Positions 9,267 to 16,964 of a stretch of 64,000 nucleotides of DNA are shown piece by piece. Location: assembly GCA_027451745.1 (NCBI GenBank), contig DAIDIP010000003.1, positions 84,390 through 148,389 on the forward strand. Reading direction: 5' to 3'. Positions within the stretch are counted from its first letter, which is position 1, and every line of letters begins with the position of its first letter. Source of the DNA: Candidatus Melainabacteria bacterium (GTDB taxonomy: Bacteria; Cyanobacteriota; Vampirovibrionia; Obscuribacterales; Obscuribacteraceae). The position numbers and the translations under genes were made by a program. The notes under the pieces were generated by a model, which was not told the DNA's origin, ran no database searches, and saw only the letters and a list, made by a program, of their open reading frames with translations.

Positions 9267-9863
9267 TTATTCTTTCGGTTCTACTCTTTCTACCAAAGTA
9301 GGTTTGCCCTTCTGTGGGATGGGCGAAATGATCATGATAACACTTTTACCCTCAATGCGGGGTTCTCTGTCAAGTATTCCTAAATCTTTAAGATCTTCAG
9401 CGAAGCGCTGCATAAGGGCTAAGGCCAGGTGTTTGTGCTGCATTTCGCGTCCGCGAAGAAGTATAACTACCTTAATCTTATCGCCTTCGTTGAGAAATTT
9501 ATGACCATTTTTCAGCTTAACCTGATAGTCATGCTCTTCAATCTTGTAGCGCATCTTGATTTCCTTAACATCAACAATATGATGTTTTTTCTTGGTCTCG
9601 CGCTCACGTTTTTTTCGCTCAAATTCGTATTTATGGAAGTCTAAAATTTTCGCTACAGGCGGATTAGCATCAGGTTGTACAACTAGTAAATCAAAACCAC
9701 GTTCACGGGCGGTTTGCAAAGCTTCTCGAGAAGGAACTATCCCTAACTGTCCTCCTAATTCGTCTATCAGTCTCACTTCTGGAAAGCGAATTCTTTCGTT
9801 AAGTAGTGGTTGATCGCGTCTTTCTTCTGGACGACGAAAATTTCCTTTATCTGGTGTGTTCAA
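9267..9863 (-). CDS. infC: Translation initiation factor IF-3
   Basis: IF-3 binds the 30S subunit, blocks premature joining of 50S and checks the start codon. The 198-residue product has the N-domain ([20 protein letters not shown]), the linker, and the C-domain with [17 protein letters not shown] and [16 protein letters not shown]. The start is a TTG at 9863 after a GAGGT ribosome site. Non-ATG starts are well known for infC, where IF-3 regulates its own synthesis by rejecting the rare codon, so the TTG may be regulatory here too. The N-terminal extension of about 20 polar residues is slightly longer than in E. coli. Confidence 0.97.
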   Translation of the reverse strand: MNTPDKGNFRRPEERRDQPLLNERIRFPEVRLIDELGGQLGIVPSREALQTARERGFDLLVVQPDANPPVAKILDFHKYEFERKKRERETKKKHHIVDVKEIKMRYKIEEHDYQVKLKNGHKFLNEGDKIKVVILLRGREMQHKHLALALMQRFAEDLKDLGILDREPRIEGKSVIMIISPIPQKGKPTLVERVEPKE

Positions 9864-9891
9864 GCTTACCTCGTTTCAAAATGCTAAAAAC

Positions 9892-9974
9892 TGCCGAAGG
9901 TGGGACTTGAACCCACAAGAGCGTGAGCTCACTACGACCTGAACGTAGCGTGTTTGCCATTTCACCACTTCGGC
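9892..9974 (-). tRNA. tRNA-Leu (anticodon CAG)
   Basis: Read on the minus strand, the acceptor stem GCCGAAG pairs with CTTCGGC. The D-arm has GTG/CAC, the anticodon stem CTACG/CGTAG surrounds loop TTCAGGT (anticodon CAG, codon CUG), and there is a class II variable arm with GAGC/GCTC. The T-arm is GTGGG TTCAAGT CCCAC. The long variable arm agrees with leucine identity. CCA is not encoded. It lies inside the ribosomal-protein cluster between rpsR and infC, on the same strand. Confidence 0.97.
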
Positions 9975-10014
9975 TTAAAGTCAAATGCAGAAAACTCACT
10001 GATTTACCTGAAGT

Positions 10015-10251
10015 TTAACCGTCAGTAGTATAGGGCATTAGGGCGATGTCTCGGGCACGTTTTACAGCAACGGTAATCGTTCGTTGGTGACGAGCACAAT
10101 TGCCACTAATACGTCTTGGTAGTATTTTGCCACGTTCGGTGACAAATTTCTTAAGACGATTGGCATCTTTATAATCGACAGTATCGACCTTATCAGCACA
10201 AAAGCCACAGGCCTTCTTTCTTCTGATGGCCGAATCTTGCATTGGGTACAT
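10015..10251 (-). CDS. rpsR: 30S ribosomal protein S18
   Basis: S18 pairs with S6 on the platform of the small subunit. The 78-residue product has the [20 protein letters not shown] segment and the C-terminal [20 protein letters not shown] signature. It also has a CGFC pair plus further Cys residues near the N-terminus, as in zinc-binding S18 variants. An AAGGAG ribosome site sits six bases before the ATG. It follows ssb in the usual rpsF-ssb-rpsR order. Confidence 0.98.
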   Translation of the reverse strand: MYPMQDSAIRRKKACGFCADKVDTVDYKDANRLKKFVTERGKILPRRISGNCARHQRTITVAVKRARDIALMPYTTDG

Positions 10252-10288
10252 TCTTACTCCTTACACATAGACAACATTATCAACATAT

Positions 10289-10756
10289 TTAAAAGGGGAT
10301 CTCATCATCGGAAGCAAATATGGAAGCTAAATCTTCGCCGTTGCTTTTAGCTGCGCTTTCGGAAGAGGTGCTTTTGGTTGCAGTCATTGGAGCTAATGAA
10401 GGCTCTTCAGCATAAGCACCGGCCAATTTAGCTACGCTAGTAGAAAGATTTTCTACATTACCAGCATCAATTTCAACATCTCGTCTTTTTTGGCCTTCAG
10501 CAGTAACGAAGTTGTTAATTTGCAAACGTCCTTCAACAACAACAGGATCGCCTTTTTTTAATTCATGGGCACAACGCTCAGCTAAATCTCTCCATGTTGT
10601 TACTTTTACAGGCGTGCTCTCAGCAACAGCGTCTTGGCGCGGCAATGAATCTACTGCAATTACAAATTCGGTAACTGCAACATTGTTAGACGGAGTAAAG
10701 CGCTTTTCTGGCGCTTTAATAACTTTACCGGATACAACAATTTTGCTAAGACTCAT
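10289..10756 (-). CDS. ssb: Single-stranded DNA-binding protein
   Basis: SSB coats single-stranded DNA during replication and repair and recruits partners through its acidic tail. The 155-residue product has an N-terminal OB fold (VVSGKVIKAPEKRFTPSNNV to residues around 110), a flexible Ser/Ala-rich linker and the terminal DDEIPF tip that binds partner proteins. The OB fold is somewhat divergent from the E. coli form. It lies between rpsF and rpsR with short gaps, in one operon, after a GAGGG ribosome site. Confidence 0.95.
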   Translation of the reverse strand: MSLSKIVVSGKVIKAPEKRFTPSNNVAVTEFVIAVDSLPRQDAVAESTPVKVTTWRDLAERCAHELKKGDPVVVEGRLQINNFVTAEGQKRRDVEIDAGNVENLSTSVAKLAGAYAEEPSLAPMTATKSTSSESAAKSNGEDLASIFASDDEIPF

Positions 10757-10774
10757 ATATACCCTCTTTAGCGT

Positions 10775-11113
10775 TTAGCGATAGCTTCCAGAAGCAGGAA
10801 CAGCTTCTTCTGGAACGTAAATAACTATCAATGAGCGAATGATATCTTCAGAAAGGTTCATCATACGCTTGATATTGGTTACAGACTCAGGACTAATACT
10901 AAAAACAGTTGTGACAAAATAGCCATCTTTCATTTTCTTAACTTCATAAGTTAAGCGACGACGTCCTTTTTTATCTGTTGTCTGGACAGTGCCACCTTGT
11001 CCTTTTATGTATTCTTCTACAGAAGCAACGACTTTGTCAGCAGCTTCTTCATCAAGCGTAGGCTTAACGATATAAGTGACTTCGTAAACAACAGCAGCCT
11101 TGTGATCCGTCAA
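10775..11113 (-). CDS. rpsF: 30S ribosomal protein S6
   Basis: S6 is a small-subunit protein that assembles with S18. The 112-residue product has the ferredoxin-like fold pattern: YEVTYIVKPTLDEEA, GRRRLTYEVKKMKDGYFV and NLSEDIIRSLIVI. The start codon is TTG at 11113, preceded by AAGGGGG at normal spacing; no ATG fits. It is the first gene of the translation operon. About 220 non-coding bases separate it from the divergent phosphoesterase gene, so the operon promoter must lie there. Confidence 0.96.
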   Translation of the reverse strand: MTDHKAAVVYEVTYIVKPTLDEEAADKVVASVEEYIKGQGGTVQTTDKKGRRRLTYEVKKMKDGYFVTTVFSISPESVTNIKRMMNLSEDIIRSLIVIYVPEEAVPASGSYR

Positions 11114-11389
11114 AATGTCCCCCTTAATTGAGCATTAAATAAAACGACGAGTAAAACAACAAATATCCGACCGGAGTGCCAATGCAACAATAACCGCTTC
11201 GTCTAAGCACAGTAAACCGGACTATTGATTTTAGCATAAACAAACTTATCGAAAACGCTCCAGCTTAACTTGTAAGCATTTGTCAAGACAACAAAAACGA
11301 ATAAATTCTTAGGATACTTAAGCAGATCGGCAACTTTGAGGTGTCGTATTAGGATTAAAATAAGCAAATGCGTTTTTGGGGGCCAATTT

Positions 11390-11911
11390 ATGCTATTTCT
11401 GGTTCTAGCCTATCCAAAGCTTTCAGATAAAGATTTACTTTGGATAGAGTCAATACGAAAAGCTCATGACAAACTTTATGCTGAAGTAGTTAAGGCGCAC
11501 TTTACTTTTGTTTTTCCGGTAACAATTCAACAAGAAAAACTCAACTCACATGTAAAAAGAATAGCGCAAGGCGAAAAGAACTTTAACTTTGTTTTGAAAT
11601 GCGCCGCTTTAGTTGATGACGCTTTTAATGATTATATGCATGTCTTTTTAGTCCCAGACGAGGGCTATAGCGATTGTGTCAAATTGCATGACAAACTTTA
11701 TACCGGCATTTTGGAACCTGAACTAAGATTAGATATTCCCTTTATTCCTCACATTGGTGTAGGTAATTCACTTGAAGCCCAAGAATGCAAAAAGTTGGCA
11801 GATGATCTCAACAAACAAAATATTTCTATTTCAGGAAAAATCGATACCCTTTCTTTGGTGAGCTATGAAGAAAATAAAATTGATACGATTGAAGAGTTTG
11901 TTTTATCTTAA
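11390..11911 (+). CDS. 2H phosphoesterase (2'-5' RNA ligase-like)
   Basis: The protein belongs to the LigT/2H phosphoesterase superfamily, enzymes that open cyclic phosphates or act on RNA ends. The two catalytic motifs are HFTFVFP (HxT, with extra aromatic residues) and HIGVG about 85 residues later. I take the ATG at 11390 as start, giving 173 residues beginning MLFLVLAYPKL; the upstream 18 codons look non-coding and the G-rich stretch before this ATG can serve as ribosome site. The physiological substrate is unknown. It stands alone, divergent from rpsF and 33 bases before the bestrophin-like gene. Confidence 0.75.
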   Translation: MLFLVLAYPKLSDKDLLWIESIRKAHDKLYAEVVKAHFTFVFPVTIQQEKLNSHVKRIAQGEKNFNFVLKCAALVDDAFNDYMHVFLVPDEGYSDCVKLHDKLYTGILEPELRLDIPFIPHIGVGNSLEAQECKKLADDLNKQNISISGKIDTLSLVSYEENKIDTIEEFVLS

Positions 11912-11944
11912 ACACAGCGTCGTCGATAGCTAGCAGAAGAGAAC

Positions 11945-12778
11945 ATGAATTTAATAGCAATAATTTTTCCCAAAACTAAAACATTTCTGAAATACCTTTT
12001 ACTAATTACTGTTTACACGTGCGCAGTAGTTTGGTTTGACGACCATTATTTTCCGCGCCATATGTTTTTTGAAGCAAAAGAATTGATGACTACAACGAGT
12101 ATAGTTATCGGTTTATTGCTTGCGTTTCGAACTAATAGTGCTTATGACCGCTGGTGGGAAGGACGCAAATTGTGGGGGCAATTAGTTAACGAAATTCGTA
12201 ATTTCTGTTTAAAATGCAACACCCTACTCAATAGTGAGCAGATGGAAAATATTAGTCAATTACTTATTGCTTTTCCGTATATTCTCAAAAATCATTTACG
12301 TGGCGGGGCAACCAATTTAGATGGTCTAAAAGTTGACGAAGCAGCTCTATCAGGAAAAAATGCACCACTTCATATTGCTCAGACTATAGAGAGTATTCTG
12401 CAACAGTGGAAAAGAGATAAAGCAATAGATGGATTTGATTTGCTTTTCCTTGACACACATGCGCGCAGTTTGATGGATATAACAGGTTCTTGTGAAAGAA
12501 TTTTGAAATCTCCTATTGCACCATCTTACAAATATATAATTTGGCTATGGCTTATTCTGTATCTATTAGTTCTGCCGTGGTTACTCACCCCAGTTTTGGA
12601 TCTTTACACTATTCCAGCAATGATCTTTGGTGCTTATTTTATTTTTGCCTTAGAGCTATTAGCAGAAGAAGTAGAAGAGCCATTTGGCACTAATCCAGCC
12701 GATCTACCATTAGATAGTATTTGCGAGACTATCAAAAGTTCAATACATCAAATTATAAAAATCAGTCACAAACACTAA
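11945..12778 (+). CDS. Bestrophin-like (UPF0187) membrane channel
   Basis: A 277-residue member of the bacterial bestrophin/RFP-TM family, pentameric ion channels of the inner membrane. The diagnostic region is LAFRTNSAYDRWWEGRKLWG near residue 60, following a double membrane segment. Two further membrane helices lie near residues 195-235, followed by the EEVEEPFGTNPADLPLD segment typical of the C-terminal cytoplasmic part. The ion carried cannot be read from sequence. Its stop overlaps, tail to tail, the stop of the decayed transporter remnant on the opposite strand. Confidence 0.9.
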   Translation: MNLIAIIFPKTKTFLKYLLLITVYTCAVVWFDDHYFPRHMFFEAKELMTTTSIVIGLLLAFRTNSAYDRWWEGRKLWGQLVNEIRNFCLKCNTLLNSEQMENISQLLIAFPYILKNHLRGGATNLDGLKVDEAALSGKNAPLHIAQTIESILQQWKRDKAIDGFDLLFLDTHARSLMDITGSCERILKSPIAPSYKYIIWLWLILYLLVLPWLLTPVLDLYTIPAMIFGAYFIFALELLAEEVEEPFGTNPADLPLDSICETIKSSIHQIIKISHKH

Positions 12779-12939
12779 ACTGAAGTTATTTCTTCTAAAA
12801 CTTTTCCTTTAGTTTCTTCACCCAATATAAAAGTCATGAAAGCTGCTGCCAAGAAAGCTCCTGCGCCTAATTGAAAAACTCCCCCTTGTCCCATAGCAGG
12901 AAGAACAACGCCTGTATCTAGGTGATGCAAAATGCCAGT
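12775..12939 (-). pseudogene. C-terminal remnant of an MFS transporter
   Basis: The minus strand carries an uninterrupted frame of 54 codons ending TAG at 12775, starting right after an in-frame TAA. It reads ...LPAMGQGGVFQLGAGAFLAA, then FILGEETKGKVLEEI. This is the last transmembrane helix and the E-E-T-K-G-x-x-L-E-E tail typical of sugar- or metabolite-type major facilitator transporters. There is no start codon and nothing recognisable upstream, so the rest of the gene is gone. Low-complexity chance reading is unlikely given the tail motif. Confidence 0.55.
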
Positions 12940-13036
12940 TTATTGTTTATAATTGTCAAGCTAAACATCAACTCATTTATCAAATGACTAGATATTCAGC
13001 TAAACTCATTTTGTAAAACCAGTTGATTTCTATCCC

Positions 13037-14008
13037 ATGAACAGAAAAAGAATTGATCATATTATATTACTGAGCCTGACAGCATTTATTGTTGGTCTGA
13101 GTAACCAGGCACAAGCACAAATGCCAAATAGTCAGCCAGCACAGCCAAATGGTTATCCTGGTTTTACGCCTCAAAACCCTACAGGTAATTGGCCAAGTGT
13201 AGCGGGAAATAATGGCGATACAAATAATCCAGTAGCCAATTCTTATAACAATCCGTTTGCTTCTTTTAATGCTCCTCAATATAAATCAGATTTTTGGACT
13301 AAAACCCCTATTTTGCCCGGCGTACAAAGTGGAAACGTAATTAGCGCCGGCACAGTACTAACAGGTATTCTGCAGGAAGATATTTCTTCCAAAAAAAGCA
13401 AGGCGGGCGATGTGTTTTCTATTATGCTTATAGACGACTATAAGGTAAACAATCAAATACTCATTCCTAAAAATTCTAGTTTTGTCGGTAGTGTTGTATC
13501 CGCTGCACCAGCAAAAAAGGGCCTTAACGGTACACCGGGGAGCTTGCAAGTAAGTTTGCAGACATTAGTAAGTCCAGACGGTACTAGTATTCCAGTAAAT
13601 GCATTTATTGATTATGATCCTAATCAACATCAGAAAACTGATATCAAAAAATCTAGAGGCGTGCCTGTTGGTGAGTGGGCAAAGTCAATTGAATATTCAA
13701 TTTATTATGCTGTGGGGGGAATTGGCAGCAGACTTGGAGTACCAGTCTTGTATAAAGGCCAAACGGGAAGTGGGGCTGAGTTCAGTCTTACTCAAGGAGA
13801 ATTATTACCCGTGAGGCTATCGCAACCATTGGATGTGACACCACTATTAGCGCATACGCCTGCAAATAGTCAAAATGCAATGCCGACAAATATAATGCCA
13901 GCAGATAATGCGCCGCCGATTGCGCCTAGTCCAAGCCAAAATAATATGCCAACTGGAGAAAATATCCTGCCAGGAAATTTATCTCCTGCCGGACCGAAGC
14001 CTTTTTAA
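13037..14008 (+). CDS. Secreted Pro/Asn-rich protein with VirB10/TrbI-like core
   Basis: A 323-residue protein with a signal peptide (MNRKRIDHIILLSLTAFIVG, cleavage near residue 27). Pro/Asn/Gln-rich flanks surround a compact central region (about residues 100-260). The central part (ISAGTVLTGILQEDISSKKS, IPKNSSFVGSVVSAAPAKKG) resembles the beta-barrel domain of TrbI/VirB10-like proteins, where small surface barrels form outer parts of secretion channels. No other type IV secretion gene is nearby, so a stand-alone envelope role is more likely. The proline-rich ends suggest a cell-wall or periplasm-spanning linker. Confidence 0.65.
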   Translation: MNRKRIDHIILLSLTAFIVGLSNQAQAQMPNSQPAQPNGYPGFTPQNPTGNWPSVAGNNGDTNNPVANSYNNPFASFNAPQYKSDFWTKTPILPGVQSGNVISAGTVLTGILQEDISSKKSKAGDVFSIMLIDDYKVNNQILIPKNSSFVGSVVSAAPAKKGLNGTPGSLQVSLQTLVSPDGTSIPVNAFIDYDPNQHQKTDIKKSRGVPVGEWAKSIEYSIYYAVGGIGSRLGVPVLYKGQTGSGAEFSLTQGELLPVRLSQPLDVTPLLAHTPANSQNAMPTNIMPADNAPPIAPSPSQNNMPTGENILPGNLSPAGPKPF

Positions 14009-14127
14009 GCGCTGCCTCGCCTTCGCTCTACTCGGCTCAACGCGCGTACACATCCACGCTCAGCTTCCGCCGCCTCATTGTCGCCGTTCGCTTCACTCAC
14101 TAGTGCCAACTTTCTTTAGTACTGGCT

Positions 14128-15099
14128 TTATTCGATATCAACAGTAGCTGGTTTGACTTCAGTGCCTGATTTGTATTCTGACAAATGCTTCCAGCCTTGA
14201 TGGAGAATTAACTGATAAGCATATACCTGCTCCAACCAGCGGCGTTCACCTTCATGCAAATCTGGTCTTTCTAAGCGTCTTTTTAAACTGCCAGTGATTT
14301 GTCTTGTTTCTTCTATAGCCTTGCGATAATTGCGGACTGGTCCACGCACAACCGAAGAAACAGCCTGATTTACAACCGGTGCTACTGGTCTATGTTCGCC
14401 ATTATCTGGAGATAAAGACCTACCATTACCAACATCAGAAATATTTTCTGCCGACGCTTCATCTTCACCGTTGCGAGCATTTTGCAATTGCAGTGCTTTA
14501 TTAGCAACTTGCGCAGCTATAGGGTGTTGAATAACATTTTTATGTTTATCGCCACCTCTACGTCTTTCCTTGCGCTTTGTGCGATAGCATTCCAAACAAT
14601 CACGCAATCTTGGATTTGTGTGTTCAAAAGTTTTACCGCATGTTTGACAGGTAAGTGCATGTTTGGCTTTGGTGCCTGCAGCTCCGGCTTCGCCTTCTTC
14701 TGCTTCACCATCCATAACTTGTGTTTCAGCTTCGCCTGCTGCAACAACTGTTGCATTTTCAATTTCAGCTTCAGGAACTGGATCTTCAATTACTTCATCA
14801 TCACTAAGACTTGATGTATTTTCGTCTTCCATATCGTCTACCTGAGTTCCCTTTCTTAGAGTTCGCTTTTGGGCGAGAATCTCTAAAACTTCCGGATTCG
14901 ATAAACCTTCCTCTTTTAACCTGCGTACTTCAAGTAATTCCTCCAATGCAGCTGGAGGAAGAACTTTAATGCCATTTTCGTCTGAGGCGGTTCTTATATG
15001 AAATTCAGCCAAGTAACGGCGTATAGTCACACTGGTTACATTGAGGTCTTTGGCTACCTGGGCAATCTTCGTGCCCTCGACCTTCGTTCTTTGTCCCAT
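14128..15099 (-). CDS. Putative regulator: MerR-like HTH plus Cys4 zinc ribbon
   Basis: A 323-residue protein. The first 75 residues form a helix-turn-helix of MerR style (KIAQVAKDLNVTSVTIRRYL, then LEELLEVRRLKEEGLSNPEV). A strongly acidic linker follows, then a Cys-rich finger near residues 150-180 (CQTCGKTFEHTNPRLRDCLE with CYRTKRKERRR). The C-terminal 60 residues are helical. The combination suggests DNA or RNA binding with two nucleic-acid modules joined by an acidic spacer. I do not know a named family. It is transcribed toward the secreted-protein gene and has about 230 non-coding bases upstream, up to the Xer gene. Confidence 0.65.
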   Translation of the reverse strand: MGQRTKVEGTKIAQVAKDLNVTSVTIRRYLAEFHIRTASDENGIKVLPPAALEELLEVRRLKEEGLSNPEVLEILAQKRTLRKGTQVDDMEDENTSSLSDDEVIEDPVPEAEIENATVVAAGEAETQVMDGEAEEGEAGAAGTKAKHALTCQTCGKTFEHTNPRLRDCLECYRTKRKERRRGGDKHKNVIQHPIAAQVANKALQLQNARNGEDEASAENISDVGNGRSLSPDNGEHRPVAPVVNQAVSSVVRGPVRNYRKAIEETRQITGSLKRRLERPDLHEGERRWLEQVYAYQLILHQGWKHLSEYKSGTEVKPATVDIE

Positions 15100-15328
15100 T
15101 TAATTTTCTAGCCTAAATAAACTGTCGTAAGCCCGATTCAATTGATAACAATTGCTTCATGACCCATCTGGGTCTGGGCTTGATTATTCTGTACCCTGGA
15201 TACTGCCTTTGAAACAAGAACCCTTTCCAAGGACTATAATCAATAAAGCAGCTTACAACAAATTCTATTACGGGTCCACTTTGTTTCACTATCCACTATC
15301 TAAATTTAATAATTGGTGATAATCGCCC

Positions 15329-16279
15329 TTAGGTTTTATCGCTGGCTAAGTATTGCTGAGCTAGTTGATAAGTGCGCCTTAAATGAGCGCGGCTCAAGTG
15401 CGTATAAAGCTGGGTGGTTATTATGCTTGCGTGCCCTAAGAGTTCTTGCACAACCCTTAGATCTGCTCCATTTTCCAATAAATGGGTAGCAAAGCTATGT
15501 CTTAAAGTATGTGGAGATAATTTCTTATATAGATGACTGTTTTTAGCCAGCCGCTTAAGAGTCTGCCAAACAACTAGTCTACTTAAACGTTGTCCGCGAC
15601 GGTTTGTGAATACAGGCTGAGAAGAAGCTGTTTTATTGCCCCATAGTTTACCCATTTCTTGTTTATAGTCCAAAATAGTTTCAATAGCCTTTTTGCCAAT
15701 AGGAACAATTCTTTCTTTGGACCCTTTGCCAAAACATTTAACACTGCCTTGGGTGAGATTAACATCCGACCAATTTAAGTGGACGAGTTCAGAAACTCTA
15801 AGTCCTGCTCCATATAAAAGCTCGATGATCAATTTTTCTTTTAGGTTTTTGCAAGCTGAAAGTAATGAATTAATTTCACTTGTTGTTAGTACTTGAGGCA
15901 AATGTTTTGCTTTTTGTGGTCCTTGTAGGCTTTGACATGGATCATTTTTGATTAATCCAGAAGCTTTTTGCCAATCAAACCAACCACGTAGGCTAGCCAA
16001 ATTGCGTGCCACTGTAGACGGTTTTTTACCTTCGGAGCTCAATTTAGACAAATAACGAGTAATATCTTGTCGTGCAATTGAAGGACTAGAAAGTGATTTT
16101 GTAAAAGAACTCAAGTCACGACGATAGGCCATTAAAGTATTGACTGATAAACCTTTGTCTTTATAGACATAATCAAGATAATCATTAAGTCCATTATTCT
16201 GACTTTCATTGCCAATATCGAAGGACAAGGATTGAATCCTTGCCTTATTGGCAGCGGCAGTTTTGTGACTATTAGACAT
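15329..16279 (-). CDS. Tyrosine recombinase of the XerC/XerD type
   Basis: Xer recombinases resolve chromosome dimers at dif during division. The 316-residue product has the N-terminal SAM-like core-binding domain (YLDYVYKDKGLSVNTLMAYR) and the catalytic domain. Catalytic residues are visible: Arg in GAGLRVSELVHL, the HTLRHSFATHLL box, His in LLGHASIITTQ and the Tyr of LYTHLS. The length matches housekeeping Xer enzymes better than phage integrases. No dif-like site is evident next to it. Whether it is XerC, XerD or a lone XerA-like enzyme cannot be told. Confidence 0.88.
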   Translation of the reverse strand: MSNSHKTAAANKARIQSLSFDIGNESQNNGLNDYLDYVYKDKGLSVNTLMAYRRDLSSFTKSLSSPSIARQDITRYLSKLSSEGKKPSTVARNLASLRGWFDWQKASGLIKNDPCQSLQGPQKAKHLPQVLTTSEINSLLSACKNLKEKLIIELLYGAGLRVSELVHLNWSDVNLTQGSVKCFGKGSKERIVPIGKKAIETILDYKQEMGKLWGNKTASSQPVFTNRRGQRLSRLVVWQTLKRLAKNSHLYKKLSPHTLRHSFATHLLENGADLRVVQELLGHASIITTQLYTHLSRAHLRRTYQLAQQYLASDKT

Positions 16280-16964
16280 CCAAATAACCTGGTCTTAAAA
16301 TACAAGTTCTTGGTAAATAATTTGGCGCAAGACTTATAAACACGCCAAAATTATCAGATATTCAGTTTTCAATACGCTACCAGTAATAGTATCAGTATTT
16401 TTCTTTAATGGAAAGACAAATCTTTTCTTACAGAGATCACCTTGTCAGCCTCAATAAGTGCCGATATAATTGCCGTTTTCAGCATTTTAACCAGGAACAC
16501 ATTAATGGTTACCAGCGCAGTTGGGTACTCAAGTTATATAAGTCTAGCGTGCGGAGTTTTTGGTCAGGCTGGTTCCTGGCTTGTGACTTTCAATTTGATT
16601 TGGATATTTAATTTGTTTTATGGCTTAGCTGCTTTATTTTTGGCTGAAAGTTTAAAAGGCTTATTTCATTTAATTCTCCCCATAGAATTATTAGCTGTCA
16701 GAATAGCAATTGTTATGTCTTCCAACATCGCTTTCTGGATCAGCTAAATCACTGGAAACTATAGCCTCCTTAAATTGCATATTCATGCCAACACCAACGG
16801 TCATTATGCTAGCGGAATGGTTTTTATTAGCGAAAATATTCAAAACTGTAAATATAGAGAACGCTCAGACTAATGGTTTTCAGACAATATTTCCACCTAT
16901 TAGATGGCCATCCTTGCTCGCGTTAATATCCGGATTGAATGATGCCTTCAATGATGGCAATTCG
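16280..16964. other. Weakly coding or decayed intergenic stretch
   Basis: About 690 bases between xer and the AsmA-like gene. On the plus strand a TTG-started frame (16442-16747) could encode a 101-residue hydrophobic protein, but it has no ribosome site and no recognisable family. On the minus strand the region 16750-16964 reads protein-like in one frame (IDELPSLKASFNPDINASKD ... MTVGVGMNMQFKEAIVSSDL) but is cut by two TGA codons. I think this is a decayed gene rather than an active one. Confidence 0.25.
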
